Assembly (NCBI GenBank): GCA_052038485.1
Contig: JBQGCL010000128.1
Coordinates: 1-13,529, forward strand
DNA from: JACVRW01 sp052038485
Lineage (GTDB): Bacteria; Actinomycetota; Thermoleophilia; Solirubrobacterales; Thermoleophilaceae
Length of the DNA stretch: 13,529 nucleotides
Direction of reading: 5' to 3'
How positions within the stretch are numbered: the stretch's first letter is position 1; the number at the start of each line of letters is the position of its first letter. Under the pieces are notes generated by a model. It worked only from the letters and a program-made list of their open reading frames with translations. It was not told where the DNA came from and did not search any database. The position numbers and the translations under genes were made by a program. Shown in pieces: positions 1-7,714 of this stretch.

Positions 1-338
1 AACTCCGCGAAGCCGTTGTTCTCGCACACGAGCACGACCGGCAGCTCCCACAGCCGCGCGAGGTTCACCGCCTCGGTGAAGTGGCCGGCCTGCGCCGCGC
101 CGTCGCCGAAGAACACGACCGTGACCTGGTCGGTGTCGCGCAGCCGCGCCGCGAGCGCGCTGCCGACGGCCAGCGGCACGTTCCCGCCGACGACGCCGGT
201 GGCGCCGAGGAGCCCGTGCTCGACGTCGACGAGGTGCATCGAGCCGCCGAGGCCCTGGCACAGACCGCCGGCGCGGCCCATCAGCTCGGCGAGCACGCGC
301 TCGAGCGGCGCCCCCTTGGCGATTGCGTGCCCGTGCGC
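1..338. repeat. Direct repeat of coding origin, partner at 474-811
   Basis: Bases 1-338 and 474-811 align without gaps at an offset of 473 bp and are highly similar. For example, both carry gcgaagccgttgttctcgca near their left ends. The repeat arises from two paralogous E1 alpha genes in the same orientation, and the divergence at third positions and in several residues shows it is not a recent exact copy. Confidence 0.75.
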
Positions 339-341
339 GCA
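1..341 (-). pseudogene. Internal fragment of a TPP-dependent dehydrogenase E1 alpha subunit (third E1 alpha of the locus), lacking its start and cut by the window edge
   Basis: Translating the minus strand from about 341 to 3 gives an uninterrupted E1 alpha segment. It begins CAHGHAIAKGAP, passes ELMGRAGG and GGSMHLVDVEHGLLGATG, carries the thiamine-diphosphate/Mg motif GDGAAQAGHF...ENN, and ends at GFAE where the window stops. It aligns without gaps to the neighbouring E1 alpha at 474-811, with about 90 of 112 residues identical by eye, so it is a paralogue of that gene. The first 70 or so residues of a normal E1 alpha are absent. Upstream in this frame there is no E1 alpha N-terminus, only the out-of-frame end of the neighbour. 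An ATG at 281-279 overlaps the neighbour's TGA (TGATG), but starting there would lose the substrate-side region. The gene may be broken in the genome or only in the assembly. Confidence 0.8.
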
Positions 342-1027
342 GACTCCAGATACCGCGCGAACGTCTCCCAGACCGCGACCGCGTCGTTGCCGTCGACGGT
401 CTCGCGCGTGAGCCCGTACGGCGCCACGACGTCGGTCACCCGTTCCACGCGCGTGTGCGCCGAGCGCGGCGTGAACTCGGCGAAGCCGTTGTTCTCGCAC
501 ACGAAGATCACCGGCAGCTCCCAGAGCGTCGCCAGGTTGATCGACTCGTTGAAGTGGCCGGCCTGGACGGCGCCGTCGCCGAAGAACACGACCGCAACGC
601 CGTCGCCGCCGCCCATCCGCGCCGCCAGCGCGCTGCCGAGCGCCATCGGGATGTTGCCGCCGACGACTCCCGTAGCCCCGAGCAGCCCGTGTTCGACGTC
701 GACGAGGTGCATCGAGCCGCCGAGCCCCTTGCAGAGCCCGTCGGCGCGACCCATCAGCTCGGCCATCGCCCGGTCGAGCGGCGCGCCCGCCGCGATCGCG
801 TGGCCGTGGGCGCGGTGGCCGCTGTAGATCGCGTCGTCGGCGCGCAGCTGGGTGCAGACGCCGGCCGCGACGCCCTCCTGGCCGACGCTCAGGTGGATCA
901 GGCCGTGCACCTCGTCGGCGCGCTTGAGCTGCCCGACGCGCTCCTCGAACGCGCGGATGCGCCACATCGTGCGCAGGAGGGCGAGTGCCTCCTCGGCGCC
1001 GAGCTTCGGCAAGGCCCTACGCGGCAA
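281..1027 (-). CDS. TPP-dependent dehydrogenase E1 alpha subunit, C-terminally truncated and frameshifted at a fusion joint
   Basis: The 248-residue product is a clear E1 alpha (pyruvate/acetoin/2-oxoacid dehydrogenase type) to about residue 232. It shows RAFEERVGQ (26-33), HRAHGHAIAAGAP (71-83), GGSMHLVDVEHG (103-114) and the TPP-binding motif from GDG (150-152) to ENN (178-180), then TVDGNDAVAVWE (210-221). The last 16 or so residues are Ser/Arg-rich and unlike the family, because the reading frame has entered the paralogue downstream out of frame and stops at 283-281. Family members run to roughly 320-340 residues, so about 90-100 are missing. The start is uncertain. TTG at 1027 overlaps the isomerase stop (1019-1017) by 11 bp; TTG at 1012 lies just behind that stop. 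It is the last intact start of the leftward operon. Without its C-terminal third it is probably not a working alpha subunit. Confidence 0.75.
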   Translation of the reverse strand: MPRRALPKLGAEEALALLRTMWRIRAFEERVGQLKRADEVHGLIHLSVGQEGVAAGVCTQLRADDAIYSGHRAHGHAIAAGAPLDRAMAELMGRADGLCKGLGGSMHLVDVEHGLLGATGVVGGNIPMALGSALAARMGGGDGVAVVFFGDGAVQAGHFNESINLATLWELPVIFVCENNGFAEFTPRSAHTRVERVTDVVAPYGLTRETVDGNDAVAVWETFARYLESARTGTQSPRGRRSSACSPS

Positions 1028-1874
1028 CCGGCTCGAACTGCGCCAAGGCGGACTCGTACGAGCGCCGGTACATCTCGTCCAGCGGCAGCGCGCGCAGGTC
1101 CTCGGACAGGACCTCGACGCCCCACGGCTCGGCGTAGCCCATCTCCTGCGCGACGCGCACGTACCCGCGGATGTCGAACTCGCCCTCGCCGGGCAGCTTG
1201 CGCCGGTTGATCACCTCGTCGAGCGGGTCCTCCATGTCCTCGTACTGCCCGTCGGAGAGCTCGATCCAGCCGAGCCGCTCGACCGGGAACCTGCGCAGGT
1301 CATCGGGCTTGATGCCGAGCTTGCCCATGTGCCAGGTGTCGATCACCACGCCCGTGTTGTCGATTCCGTCCATCACGGCGAGGGCGCTGTCGATGCTCTT
1401 CACGTTGACGTCGAACGGCATGAACTCGTAGAGGACCTTCGAGCCTGGGCAGTGCTGCGCGGCGTCGGCCACGAGCGCCGCGTATGCCTCGTTCAGCTGC
1501 GGCATCGGGCACGGCTTGCCCGGGATGTTGCCCGCCTTGACGTGGTGCGCGTCGAGCGCGGCGGCCGCCTCGAACAGCATCTTGCGCTGGCGGTCGGCGG
1601 CCGGCCGGTCCTCGTCGTCGACGAACCAGTCCCAGAGGAACTCGAGCTCGTAGCAGCGCAGCCCGTTGTCGTCGAGCGCCTTGCGCATGTCCGCCAGCGA
1701 GCTCGACTCGAGCTGGTGCTCGAGGTCGGCGTGCCACAGCCCCAGGCCGACGAAGCCCGTCTCGGCCGCCTGCGCGCAGCGCTCGCTCCACCCGAACAGG
1801 CTCCATTCGCGGCCGAAGTGCACCTCCACCGGCCCCGCCGAGGTCCAGTACGCGTTGGCCAGCTCCACGCTCAT
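1017..1874 (-). CDS. Sugar-phosphate isomerase/epimerase-like TIM-barrel protein (xylose-isomerase-like fold)
   Basis: The 285-residue protein has the usual length and motif order of the AP-endonuclease-2/xylose-isomerase-like TIM barrel family. These enzymes use a divalent metal to isomerise or epimerise keto/aldo sugars and related compounds. Likely metal ligands lie at strand ends: Glu150 (VLYEFMP), Asp179 and His182 (VIDTWHM), and Glu254 (WGVEV). YELEF (75-79) and WIELSDG (203-209) match other barrel strands. There is no signal peptide or membrane segment, so it is cytoplasmic. The ATG at 1874-1872 overlaps the TGA of the upstream VOC gene (ATGA), implying translational coupling. Its place beside a transporter and E1 genes suggests it reshapes the imported substrate or a breakdown product. 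Substrate cannot be told from sequence; hydroxypyruvate-isomerase-like or inositol-catabolism-like roles are possible. Confidence 0.85.
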   Translation of the reverse strand: MSVELANAYWTSAGPVEVHFGREWSLFGWSERCAQAAETGFVGLGLWHADLEHQLESSSLADMRKALDDNGLRCYELEFLWDWFVDDEDRPAADRQRKMLFEAAAALDAHHVKAGNIPGKPCPMPQLNEAYAALVADAAQHCPGSKVLYEFMPFDVNVKSIDSALAVMDGIDNTGVVIDTWHMGKLGIKPDDLRRFPVERLGWIELSDGQYEDMEDPLDEVINRRKLPGEGEFDIRGYVRVAQEMGYAEPWGVEVLSEDLRALPLDEMYRRSYESALAQFEPVAA

Positions 1875-2257
1875 GACTGCTCCTTCACGTTGATTTCGAT
1901 CTTGACGCCGTTGGGGTCCTGGACGAAGTACTGACGCATCACACCGGGCACGTCGTTCTTGACCGCCGGCACGCGGCTGCGCCGCAGCCGCTCGACGACC
2001 TCCTCGGGGTCGGCCCCGTCGAATGCGACGTGCTCCACCGGACCGGTCGCGGCCGGGATCCCGACCCGTCCGGAATGCGCGATGTAGGGCTTGCGCTCGG
2101 CGATGTGCACGCAGGGGCGATCTCCCGCGTACAGCCAGTAGCCGGGGAACTCCAGCGGCGGCCTGTGGCCGACCTCCAGCCCGAGCACCTCGCACCAGAA
2201 GTCACGCGTCGCGTCGATGTCGTCCGTCAGGACCAGGAAGTGGTCCAGGCCGGGCAC
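1871..2257 (-). CDS. VOC (glyoxalase/dioxygenase fold) family protein
   Basis: This small protein of 128 residues covers one vicinal-oxygen-chelate module pair, typical of single-domain glyoxalase I-like proteins. It opens with GLDHFLVLTDDIDATRDFW (His6 as probable metal ligand, then the helix that follows the first strand). It continues with CVHIAE (His51) and VEHVAF (His76), and ends with FVQDPNGVKIEINV, where Glu121 sits at the canonical last metal position. Four candidate ligands are therefore present, consistent with a metal-dependent lyase, isomerase or dioxygenase. It starts with GTG at 2257-2255, one base after the E1 beta stop (2261-2259), with no strong Shine-Dalgarno sequence, so it probably depends on coupled translation. 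Its TGA overlaps the isomerase ATG. The reaction is unknown. Removal of a reactive aldehyde or epimerisation of an acyl-CoA are family precedents, not conclusions. Confidence 0.85.
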   Translation of the reverse strand: MPGLDHFLVLTDDIDATRDFWCEVLGLEVGHRPPLEFPGYWLYAGDRPCVHIAERKPYIAHSGRVGIPAATGPVEHVAFDGADPEEVVERLRRSRVPAVKNDVPGVMRQYFVQDPNGVKIEINVKEQS

Positions 2258-2258
2258 G

Positions 2259-3245
2259 CTACGCGGCCGCGGCCTGCCCCACGACCTGCTTGGCAGCCGC
2301 GGCGAGCTTCTCCGCCGAAGGCGCGAGGAAGGCCTCCTGGATCTGGTTGCCCGGCACCGGCGCGTCGACGCGCGCGACCCGCGCCGGCGGCGCCTTGAGC
2401 GACTCGAAGCCGTGCTCGCTCACCGTCGCCGCGATCTCGGACGCGACCCCGCAGCGCAGGCGCCCCTCGTCGGCGATCACCAGGTGTCCGGTCTTCGCGA
2501 CCGAGTCGAGGATCGCCTGCTCGTCGAGCGGCACCAGCGTGCGCAGGTCGATCACCTCGGCCTCGATGCCCTCGCCGGCGAGCGACCCGGCGGCCTCCAG
2601 GGCGGCCACGACCATCATCGAGCAGGCCACGATCGTGACGTCCGAGCCCTCGCGCTTGACGGCCGCTTGGCCGAGCGGGATCTCGTAGTCCTCGTCGGGC
2701 ACGTCCTCTTCGGCGCCGTAGCCGAACGCGTGCGTGATCACCAGCGACGGGTTGTCGCTCTTGAGCGCCGTGCGCAGCAGCCCCTTGAGGTCGGCCGGGC
2801 CCCACGGCACCGCGATCTCGATGCCCGCGACGTTCCAGAACATCCCCATCGGGCTCTCCGAGTGCTGCGACGCGCCGCCGTGCAGCAGCCCGTGCGACAT
2901 GTGGTAGGTCACCGGGCAGGAAACGCGCCCGCCGGAGCCCTGACGCGCCGTGGACACCTCGCTCGCGATCGTCGAGAAGGCGGGGTAGGCGAACGGCGCC
3001 AGCCCGAGGTGCAGCAGCATGCGCTGGCCGCACATCGCCGCCCCGGCCGCGAGCGCCGAGTAGGACGCCTCGGAGCAGGGCGGGAAGTAGATCCGGTCGC
3101 CGTACTTCTCCTGGAACTTGCCGAACTGGATCGCCTCGGGCCCGATCCCGAGCACCTCGTTGCCCATCACGACGAAGTTGGGGTCCTCCTCCATGAACGT
3201 GGAGAGGACGTCGAGCATCGCGTCTGCGTAGTTCTTGGTTGGCAT
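2259..3245 (-). CDS. TPP-dependent dehydrogenase E1 component, beta subunit
   Basis: The 328-residue length and motif order match E1 beta of the pyruvate/acetoin/branched-chain 2-oxoacid dehydrogenase family. The N-terminal pyrimidine-binding domain carries VVMGNEV (25-31) and PPCSEASYSAL (55-65), where Glu59 is the expected glutamate that activates the TPP aminopyrimidine. GGASQHSESP (123-132) and VPWGPADLKGLLRTAL (146-161) follow. The C-terminal transketolase domain has IDLRTLVPLD (232-241) and VDAPVP (293-298). It should pair with the E1 alpha immediately upstream to form the heterotetramer that decarboxylates a 2-oxoacid, or cleaves an acetoin-like ketol, and passes the acyl group to a lipoyl E2. 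ATG at 3245-3243 follows a strong TGAGGAGG (3261-3254), which also contains the alpha-subunit stop. No E2 or E3 gene is seen. The exact substrate is undetermined. Confidence 0.92.
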   Translation of the reverse strand: MPTKNYADAMLDVLSTFMEEDPNFVVMGNEVLGIGPEAIQFGKFQEKYGDRIYFPPCSEASYSALAAGAAMCGQRMLLHLGLAPFAYPAFSTIASEVSTARQGSGGRVSCPVTYHMSHGLLHGGASQHSESPMGMFWNVAGIEIAVPWGPADLKGLLRTALKSDNPSLVITHAFGYGAEEDVPDEDYEIPLGQAAVKREGSDVTIVACSMMVVAALEAAGSLAGEGIEAEVIDLRTLVPLDEQAILDSVAKTGHLVIADEGRLRCGVASEIAATVSEHGFESLKAPPARVARVDAPVPGNQIQEAFLAPSAEKLAAAAKQVVGQAAAA

Positions 3246-3253
3246 GGTCAGCG

Positions 3254-3261
3254 CCTCCTCA
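3254..3261 (-). promoter_or_regulatory. Ribosome binding site of E1 beta overlapping the E1 alpha stop codon
   Basis: The minus strand reads TGAGGAGG, with the TGA being the E1 alpha stop, followed by 8 bases and the E1 beta ATG. It is a near-perfect Shine-Dalgarno and fixes the E1 beta start. Confidence 0.75.
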
Positions 3262-4256
3262 GGCGAAGACGTTGTCGAGTGCGCTTTCCGGCGTGGGCCG
3301 CGGGCTGTCGAGCGCGAACTGGCGCGCCTCGGCGATCCGCTCGCTCACGCGCGCGTCCATCTCGGTGAGCTCGTCCTGCGTGACCTCGCCGTCGGCGAGC
3401 AGCTTGCGCGCGTAGCCGAGCACGGGATCGTGCTCGCGGTACCACTGCTCGTGCTCGCCCGACATGCCCGAGTCGTCCCAGGCCATCGAGATGTCGGTCG
3501 GCCCGGTGGGCAGCGTCGGCCACAACGGCTGCGTGCCGGCGAAGCGCGCGGTCACGACGTGGACGAAGAACGGCCCCTTGCGCGCGCGTGTGTGCTCGAC
3601 GCCCTTGGAGACGACCTCCGCGACGGCCTCGGGGTCGCGCCCGTCGACGGTCTCGACGGGGATCCCGAACGTCTTGGGGATGTCGGTCAGGTCGTCGACG
3701 GCCGACACCGAGGTCGGGAAACCGCCGCCGGCCGAGCCGAGCGCTCCCTCGCTGTTGTTCTCGCACACGTAGACGACGGGCAGCTCGTACAGCGCCCCGA
3801 GGTTGAGCGACTCGTACGAGACGCCCTCCTCCAGCGCGCCGTCGCCGAACAGCCCTACGGCGATCGCGTCGCCGCCTTGGGTCTTGAGCGCGAAGCCGGC
3901 GCCGGTGGCGAGGCTGATGCTGCCGCCGACGATCGCCGAGGTCGAGATGAAGCCGAGGTCGGGCTCGCTCATGTGCATCGTGCCGCTGGCGCCGTGGTTG
4001 ATGCCGTTCTCGCGGCCGAGGATCTCGGCCAGCGCCAGCTTCGGGTCCACTCCGCGGGCGAGCACGTGGCCGTGGTTGCGGTGGTGCGTGGCGATCTTGT
4101 CGTTCGGGCCGAGCGCGGCCATCAGCGGCACGCCGGTGGCCTCCTGACCGATGTAGAGGTGGAAGTGGGTCATGAACTCGTGCTCGCCGAAGAGCCCGAC
4201 CACCGTCTCCTCGAAGCGGCGGATCGTCAGCATCGACTCGAGCGTTTCCTTCTTGG

Positions 4257-4260
<4 letters not shown>
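3259..4260 (-). CDS. TPP-dependent dehydrogenase E1 component, alpha subunit (intact copy)
   Basis: This 333-residue protein is a full-length E1 alpha. In order it shows LTIRRFEETVVGLF (11-24), HLYIGQEATGVPLMAAL (34-50), HHRNHGHVLARG (59-70) and GTMHMSEPDLGF (93-104). The TPP/Mg motif runs from GDGALEEG (139-146) to CENN (166-169), and VETVDGRDPEAV follows in the C-terminal half. It binds the TPP diphosphate and Mg, and with the beta subunit downstream catalyses decarboxylation or ketol cleavage. It clearly differs from the two E1 alpha sequences at the left end: GHEFMTH-type N-terminus, and TMHMSEPDLGFISTSA in place of SMHLVDVEHGLLGATG. It is therefore a separate lineage, not a recent duplicate. 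The ATG at 4260-4258 overlaps the livF TGA (ATGA), tying it directly to the transporter operon. An acetoin-dehydrogenase-like or 2-oxoacid-dehydrogenase-like role is likely; the substrate is unknown. Confidence 0.93.
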
Positions 4261-4984
<724 letters not shown>

Positions 4985-4988
<4 letters not shown>

Positions 4989-5719
4989 GCGAGCTGCTCC
5001 TCGCCGACGTCCTCGGTGCCGAGATAGGCCTTCATGACGGCCTCGTCGCGCAGCACCTCGGCGGTCGGGCCGGCGGCGATCAGCTTGCCGAAGTCGAGCA
5101 CCGCGGTGTTCTCGCAGCAGGCCGACACGAGGCTCATGTCGTGGTCGACCAGGATCACGAGCGCGCCCATGTGCTCGGGGATGCGCTGGATCACCCGCCC
5201 GAGGTGCTCGGTCTCCTCGTCGGGCAGCCCGGCGCCGGGCTCGTCGAGCAGCACCAGCTTGGGCTTGCCCACGACCGCGCGGGCGACCTCGACCAAGCGG
5301 CGCTCGCGGGCGCCGAGCGTGCCGACCTTCGCGTCGGGGTCGACGTCGAGCCCGACGAAGCCGATCGCGCCCAGCACGTCCTCGCGGCGCGAGGCGCGGT
5401 CGCCCTGCTTGGAGTGCTCGTGGGCGAGCGCGACGTTGCCGGCCACCGACAGCTCCTCGATCGCCTGCTCGGTCTGGAACGTGCGGCGCAGTCCCCAGCG
5501 GGCGCGCCGGAAGTGGGGCATGCCGAGCAGGTCCTCGCCGAAAGCCGTCACCGATCCGTCCTGGGGGCTGACGAAGCCGCTCAGCACGTTGAAGAAGGTG
5601 GTCTTGCCGGCGCCGTTGGGGCCGATCAGCCCGCACGTGCCCGACTCGAAGGTCACGGACATGGCGTCGAGCGGGGTGACCCCGCCGAAGCGCACGGTCA
5701 GGTCGCGGATCTCGATCAC
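4985..5719 (-). CDS. livG: Branched-chain-amino-acid-type ABC transporter ATPase LivG, with a degenerate signature motif
   Basis: The 244-residue protein is the second ATPase of the importer. It has Walker A GPNGAGKT (33-40), the Q-loop Gln82 (RRTFQTEQ), Walker B LVLLDE (155-160), PGAGL behind it, and the switch histidine His193 (VDHD). The C-terminal GKLIAAGPTAEVLRD matches LivG. The signature region reads LGARERR (135-141). Against LivG members such as the E. coli protein (LAYGDQRR), the glycine normally contacting ATP across the dimer is replaced by Arg138. Since LivF has a perfect LSGGEQQ, one of the two composite ATP sites may be weak or regulatory. Related actinobacterial LivG proteins may share this, so it may be a subfamily trait. 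GTG at 5719-5717 overlaps the livM TGA (GTGA). Confidence 0.92.
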
Positions 5720-6792
5720 GACGCGCCCTCCTTGGCGGGCCGCCCGCGGCCAAACAGGCGCATGATCAGCCGGCCCAGGTTGCGCATGTCGCGCGGGAAC
5801 TGGTAGACGAGCCCCGCCGGCGCCGTCAGCAGCACCTGGAGGATCCCGACGCCGAACAGGATCGTCAGCAGGTCGGCGGGCAGGCCCCAGTTGTCGAGCA
5901 GCGCTGGCAGCAGCTTGAACAGCACGCCGGCCACGATCGCGCCCCAGATGCTGAACACGCCCCCCATCAGCACGACGGCGAGCAGCACGATGTTCTGGCT
6001 GGTCGGGAACTGGTAGGTGAACAGCTCGCCGACGTCGCCGGCCAGCAGGCCGCCCGCGACGCCGGTCATGAACGAGGCGAGCGCGAACGCCCAGAGCTTG
6101 TAGAAGGTGATGTTCACGCCGGCGGCGAGCGCCGCCGGCTCGCTCTGGCGGATCGCCGCCCAGGCGCGACCCGGCTTGCCGCGCACGTGCAGCAGCGCGA
6201 GCAGGAACATGATCACCGCGGCGATCACCGTGTAGCGGAAGTAGGCGGGGTCGGTCTCGGCAATGCTCGGGCGCCGCACCTCCGGGTTGCCGAAATCGTT
6301 CTCCACGTGGCCGAGGAAGCCATCGCCGCCGTTGGGGAAGTTGGTCGCGGTCAGCACGACCGTGATCGCGCCGGCCAGCATCAGCGTGATCAGGGCGAGG
6401 TAGAGCCCGCTCAATCGCAGCGCCGGCAGGCCGACCAACGTGCCCAGCACCATCGTGATCAGCCCGGTCAGCAGCAACACGATCGGGAACGGCAGCCCGG
6501 TGGCGAAGCACAGCCGCGCTCCGACCCAGGCGCCCAGCGCGAGCACGGCAACCTGCCCGAGCGACACCATGCCCACGCGCCCGATCAGCAGGCCCAGCCC
6601 GAGCGACACGACCGAGAAGATCGCCACCTGCGTCACGACGCTGGTCCAGTAGGCGCTCATGCGCTCGGGCAGCGCGAACAGCACGAGCAGGAGCAGCACG
6701 ACGATCACGACCGCGCGAATGCGGTCGCCGCGGTCGAACCGAGCCGGCGACCAGGACGACGCTTCGCGGGCGGGCGCCTCGGCGACGCTCAC
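5716..6792 (-). CDS. livM: Branched-chain-amino-acid-type ABC transporter permease LivM
   Basis: This 358-residue, very hydrophobic integral membrane protein has about ten predicted membrane segments, the first near residues 27-42. It forms half of the transmembrane channel, with LivH as the other half. Family landmarks are GLIGRVGMVSLGQVAVLALGAW (starting near 67), LPALRLSGLYLALITLML (122-139) and the cytoplasmic coupling loop GRAWAAIRQSEPAALAAGVN (208-227), which contacts the ATPases. The stretch MGGVFSIWGAIVAGV (276-290) is also typical. The start chosen is GTG at 6792-6790, two bases past the livH TAG, with GGGGAGGG about ten bases upstream. The open frame extends further back but lies inside livH and has no permease-like sequence. 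The N-terminal 20 or so residues are polar and cytoplasmic. Its TGA overlaps the livG GTG. Confidence 0.92.
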   Translation of the reverse strand: MSVAEAPAREASSWSPARFDRGDRIRAVVIVVLLLLVLFALPERMSAYWTSVVTQVAIFSVVSLGLGLLIGRVGMVSLGQVAVLALGAWVGARLCFATGLPFPIVLLLTGLITMVLGTLVGLPALRLSGLYLALITLMLAGAITVVLTATNFPNGGDGFLGHVENDFGNPEVRRPSIAETDPAYFRYTVIAAVIMFLLALLHVRGKPGRAWAAIRQSEPAALAAGVNITFYKLWAFALASFMTGVAGGLLAGDVGELFTYQFPTSQNIVLLAVVLMGGVFSIWGAIVAGVLFKLLPALLDNWGLPADLLTILFGVGILQVLLTAPAGLVYQFPRDMRNLGRLIMRLFGRGRPAKEGAS

Positions 6793-6794
6793 GT

Positions 6795-7679
6795 CTAGAC
6801 GGCCCTCCCCGAGAAGGACTGGCCCTTGCGCGAGAGCCAGAGCAGGGCCAGGGTCGCCAGCACGAACGGCGCCATGTCCCTGTACTCGGAGATGGACAGG
6901 ATCGGCGTGGCAAGAGCGGTTGCGAGTCCCACGACGAGTCCGGCGAACAGCGTCACGACGAGCGAGGTGAGCCGGGCGATCAGAGCCGCCGCCAGCGACG
7001 AGATCACGAGGAACGTGAGCGTCGCCGCGTCGAGCCCGACCAGGTTCGAGAGCAGCAGCCCCGCCACTCCTGAGATCAGGCCCGACACGAGCCACGCCGA
7101 CGCCTCCACGCGGCGGACCGGCACCCCCAGCGTCGCGGTGATCTCACGGTCGTTGGCCAGCCCGCGCATAGCCGTGCCGAGCTTCGTGAACTGGAGGAAC
7201 AGCACCGTTCCGATCGTCACCACTACCCCGAACGCCAGCCCGAGCACCTGGGTGTAGTTCACGAGCACGTCCCCGACCTGGAAGTTCTCGGTCGAGGTGG
7301 GCAGGATCATCGAGCGCGCCTTGTCGCTCCAGATCCACGACATGGCGCCCAGCAGGATCAGCGCCAGCCCGAGCGTCGCGGTTGCCTTCACCAAGGGATC
7401 TCGGCCCGCCAGTGGCGGGCCGAAGATCAATCCGTACAGGAGCGTGACCGCTCCCCCGAACAACACGCACACGAGATAGGCGGGCTCCTCCGCCCAGCCC
7501 CATTCGTTGATGGCCTGCCAGGCGATCAGGGCGCCCATGGCTCCGACCGCGCCGAACGCGAGGTTCAGCACGCCCGTGGTCCGGTACAGCACGACCATTC
7601 CGACACCGGAGAGGGCATACACCCCACCCAGCGCCAACCCGGTGACGATGAACGGCTGAAACTCGTCCCAGCTGGGCAT
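6795..7679 (-). CDS. livH: Branched-chain-amino-acid-type ABC transporter permease LivH
   Basis: At 294 residues this is the expected LivH size. About eight hydrophobic segments span the sequence, beginning at residues 9-31. The family signature at the second segment reads YRTTGVLNLAFGAVGAMGAL (32-51), the usual position of the N-F/L-A-x-G-x-x-x-M-x-G-A pattern. The cytoplasmic EAA-like coupling loop is TKLGTAMRGLANDREITATLGV (starting near 165). It is the first permease after the receptor lipoprotein and should dimerise with LivM in the membrane. ATG at 7679-7677 follows TAGGAC at 7689-7684, a modest Shine-Dalgarno, and a second copy of the same hexamer lies 11 bases further upstream. The gap to the receptor gene is 35 bp with no convincing terminator, so both are likely co-transcribed. 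Confidence 0.92.
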   Translation of the reverse strand: MPSWDEFQPFIVTGLALGGVYALSGVGMVVLYRTTGVLNLAFGAVGAMGALIAWQAINEWGWAEEPAYLVCVLFGGAVTLLYGLIFGPPLAGRDPLVKATATLGLALILLGAMSWIWSDKARSMILPTSTENFQVGDVLVNYTQVLGLAFGVVVTIGTVLFLQFTKLGTAMRGLANDREITATLGVPVRRVEASAWLVSGLISGVAGLLLSNLVGLDAATLTFLVISSLAAALIARLTSLVVTLFAGLVVGLATALATPILSISEYRDMAPFVLATLALLWLSRKGQSFSGRAV

Positions 7680-7714
7680 CGGAGTCCTATGGGCGTCCTA
7701 GATCGCTTGGCTGG

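Noticed and set aside
279..283. TGATG overlap that could restart translation of the second E1 alpha fragment
   Set aside because: The ATG is the conserved Met of ELMGRA in this family, so the overlap is a by-product of the frame shift; the product would lack its N-terminal third.
7684..7700. Direct repeat of TAGGAC (minus strand) between the receptor and LivH genes
   Set aside because: Two hexamers 11 bases apart. The nearer one probably serves as ribosome site; the pair is too short to claim a regulatory repeat.
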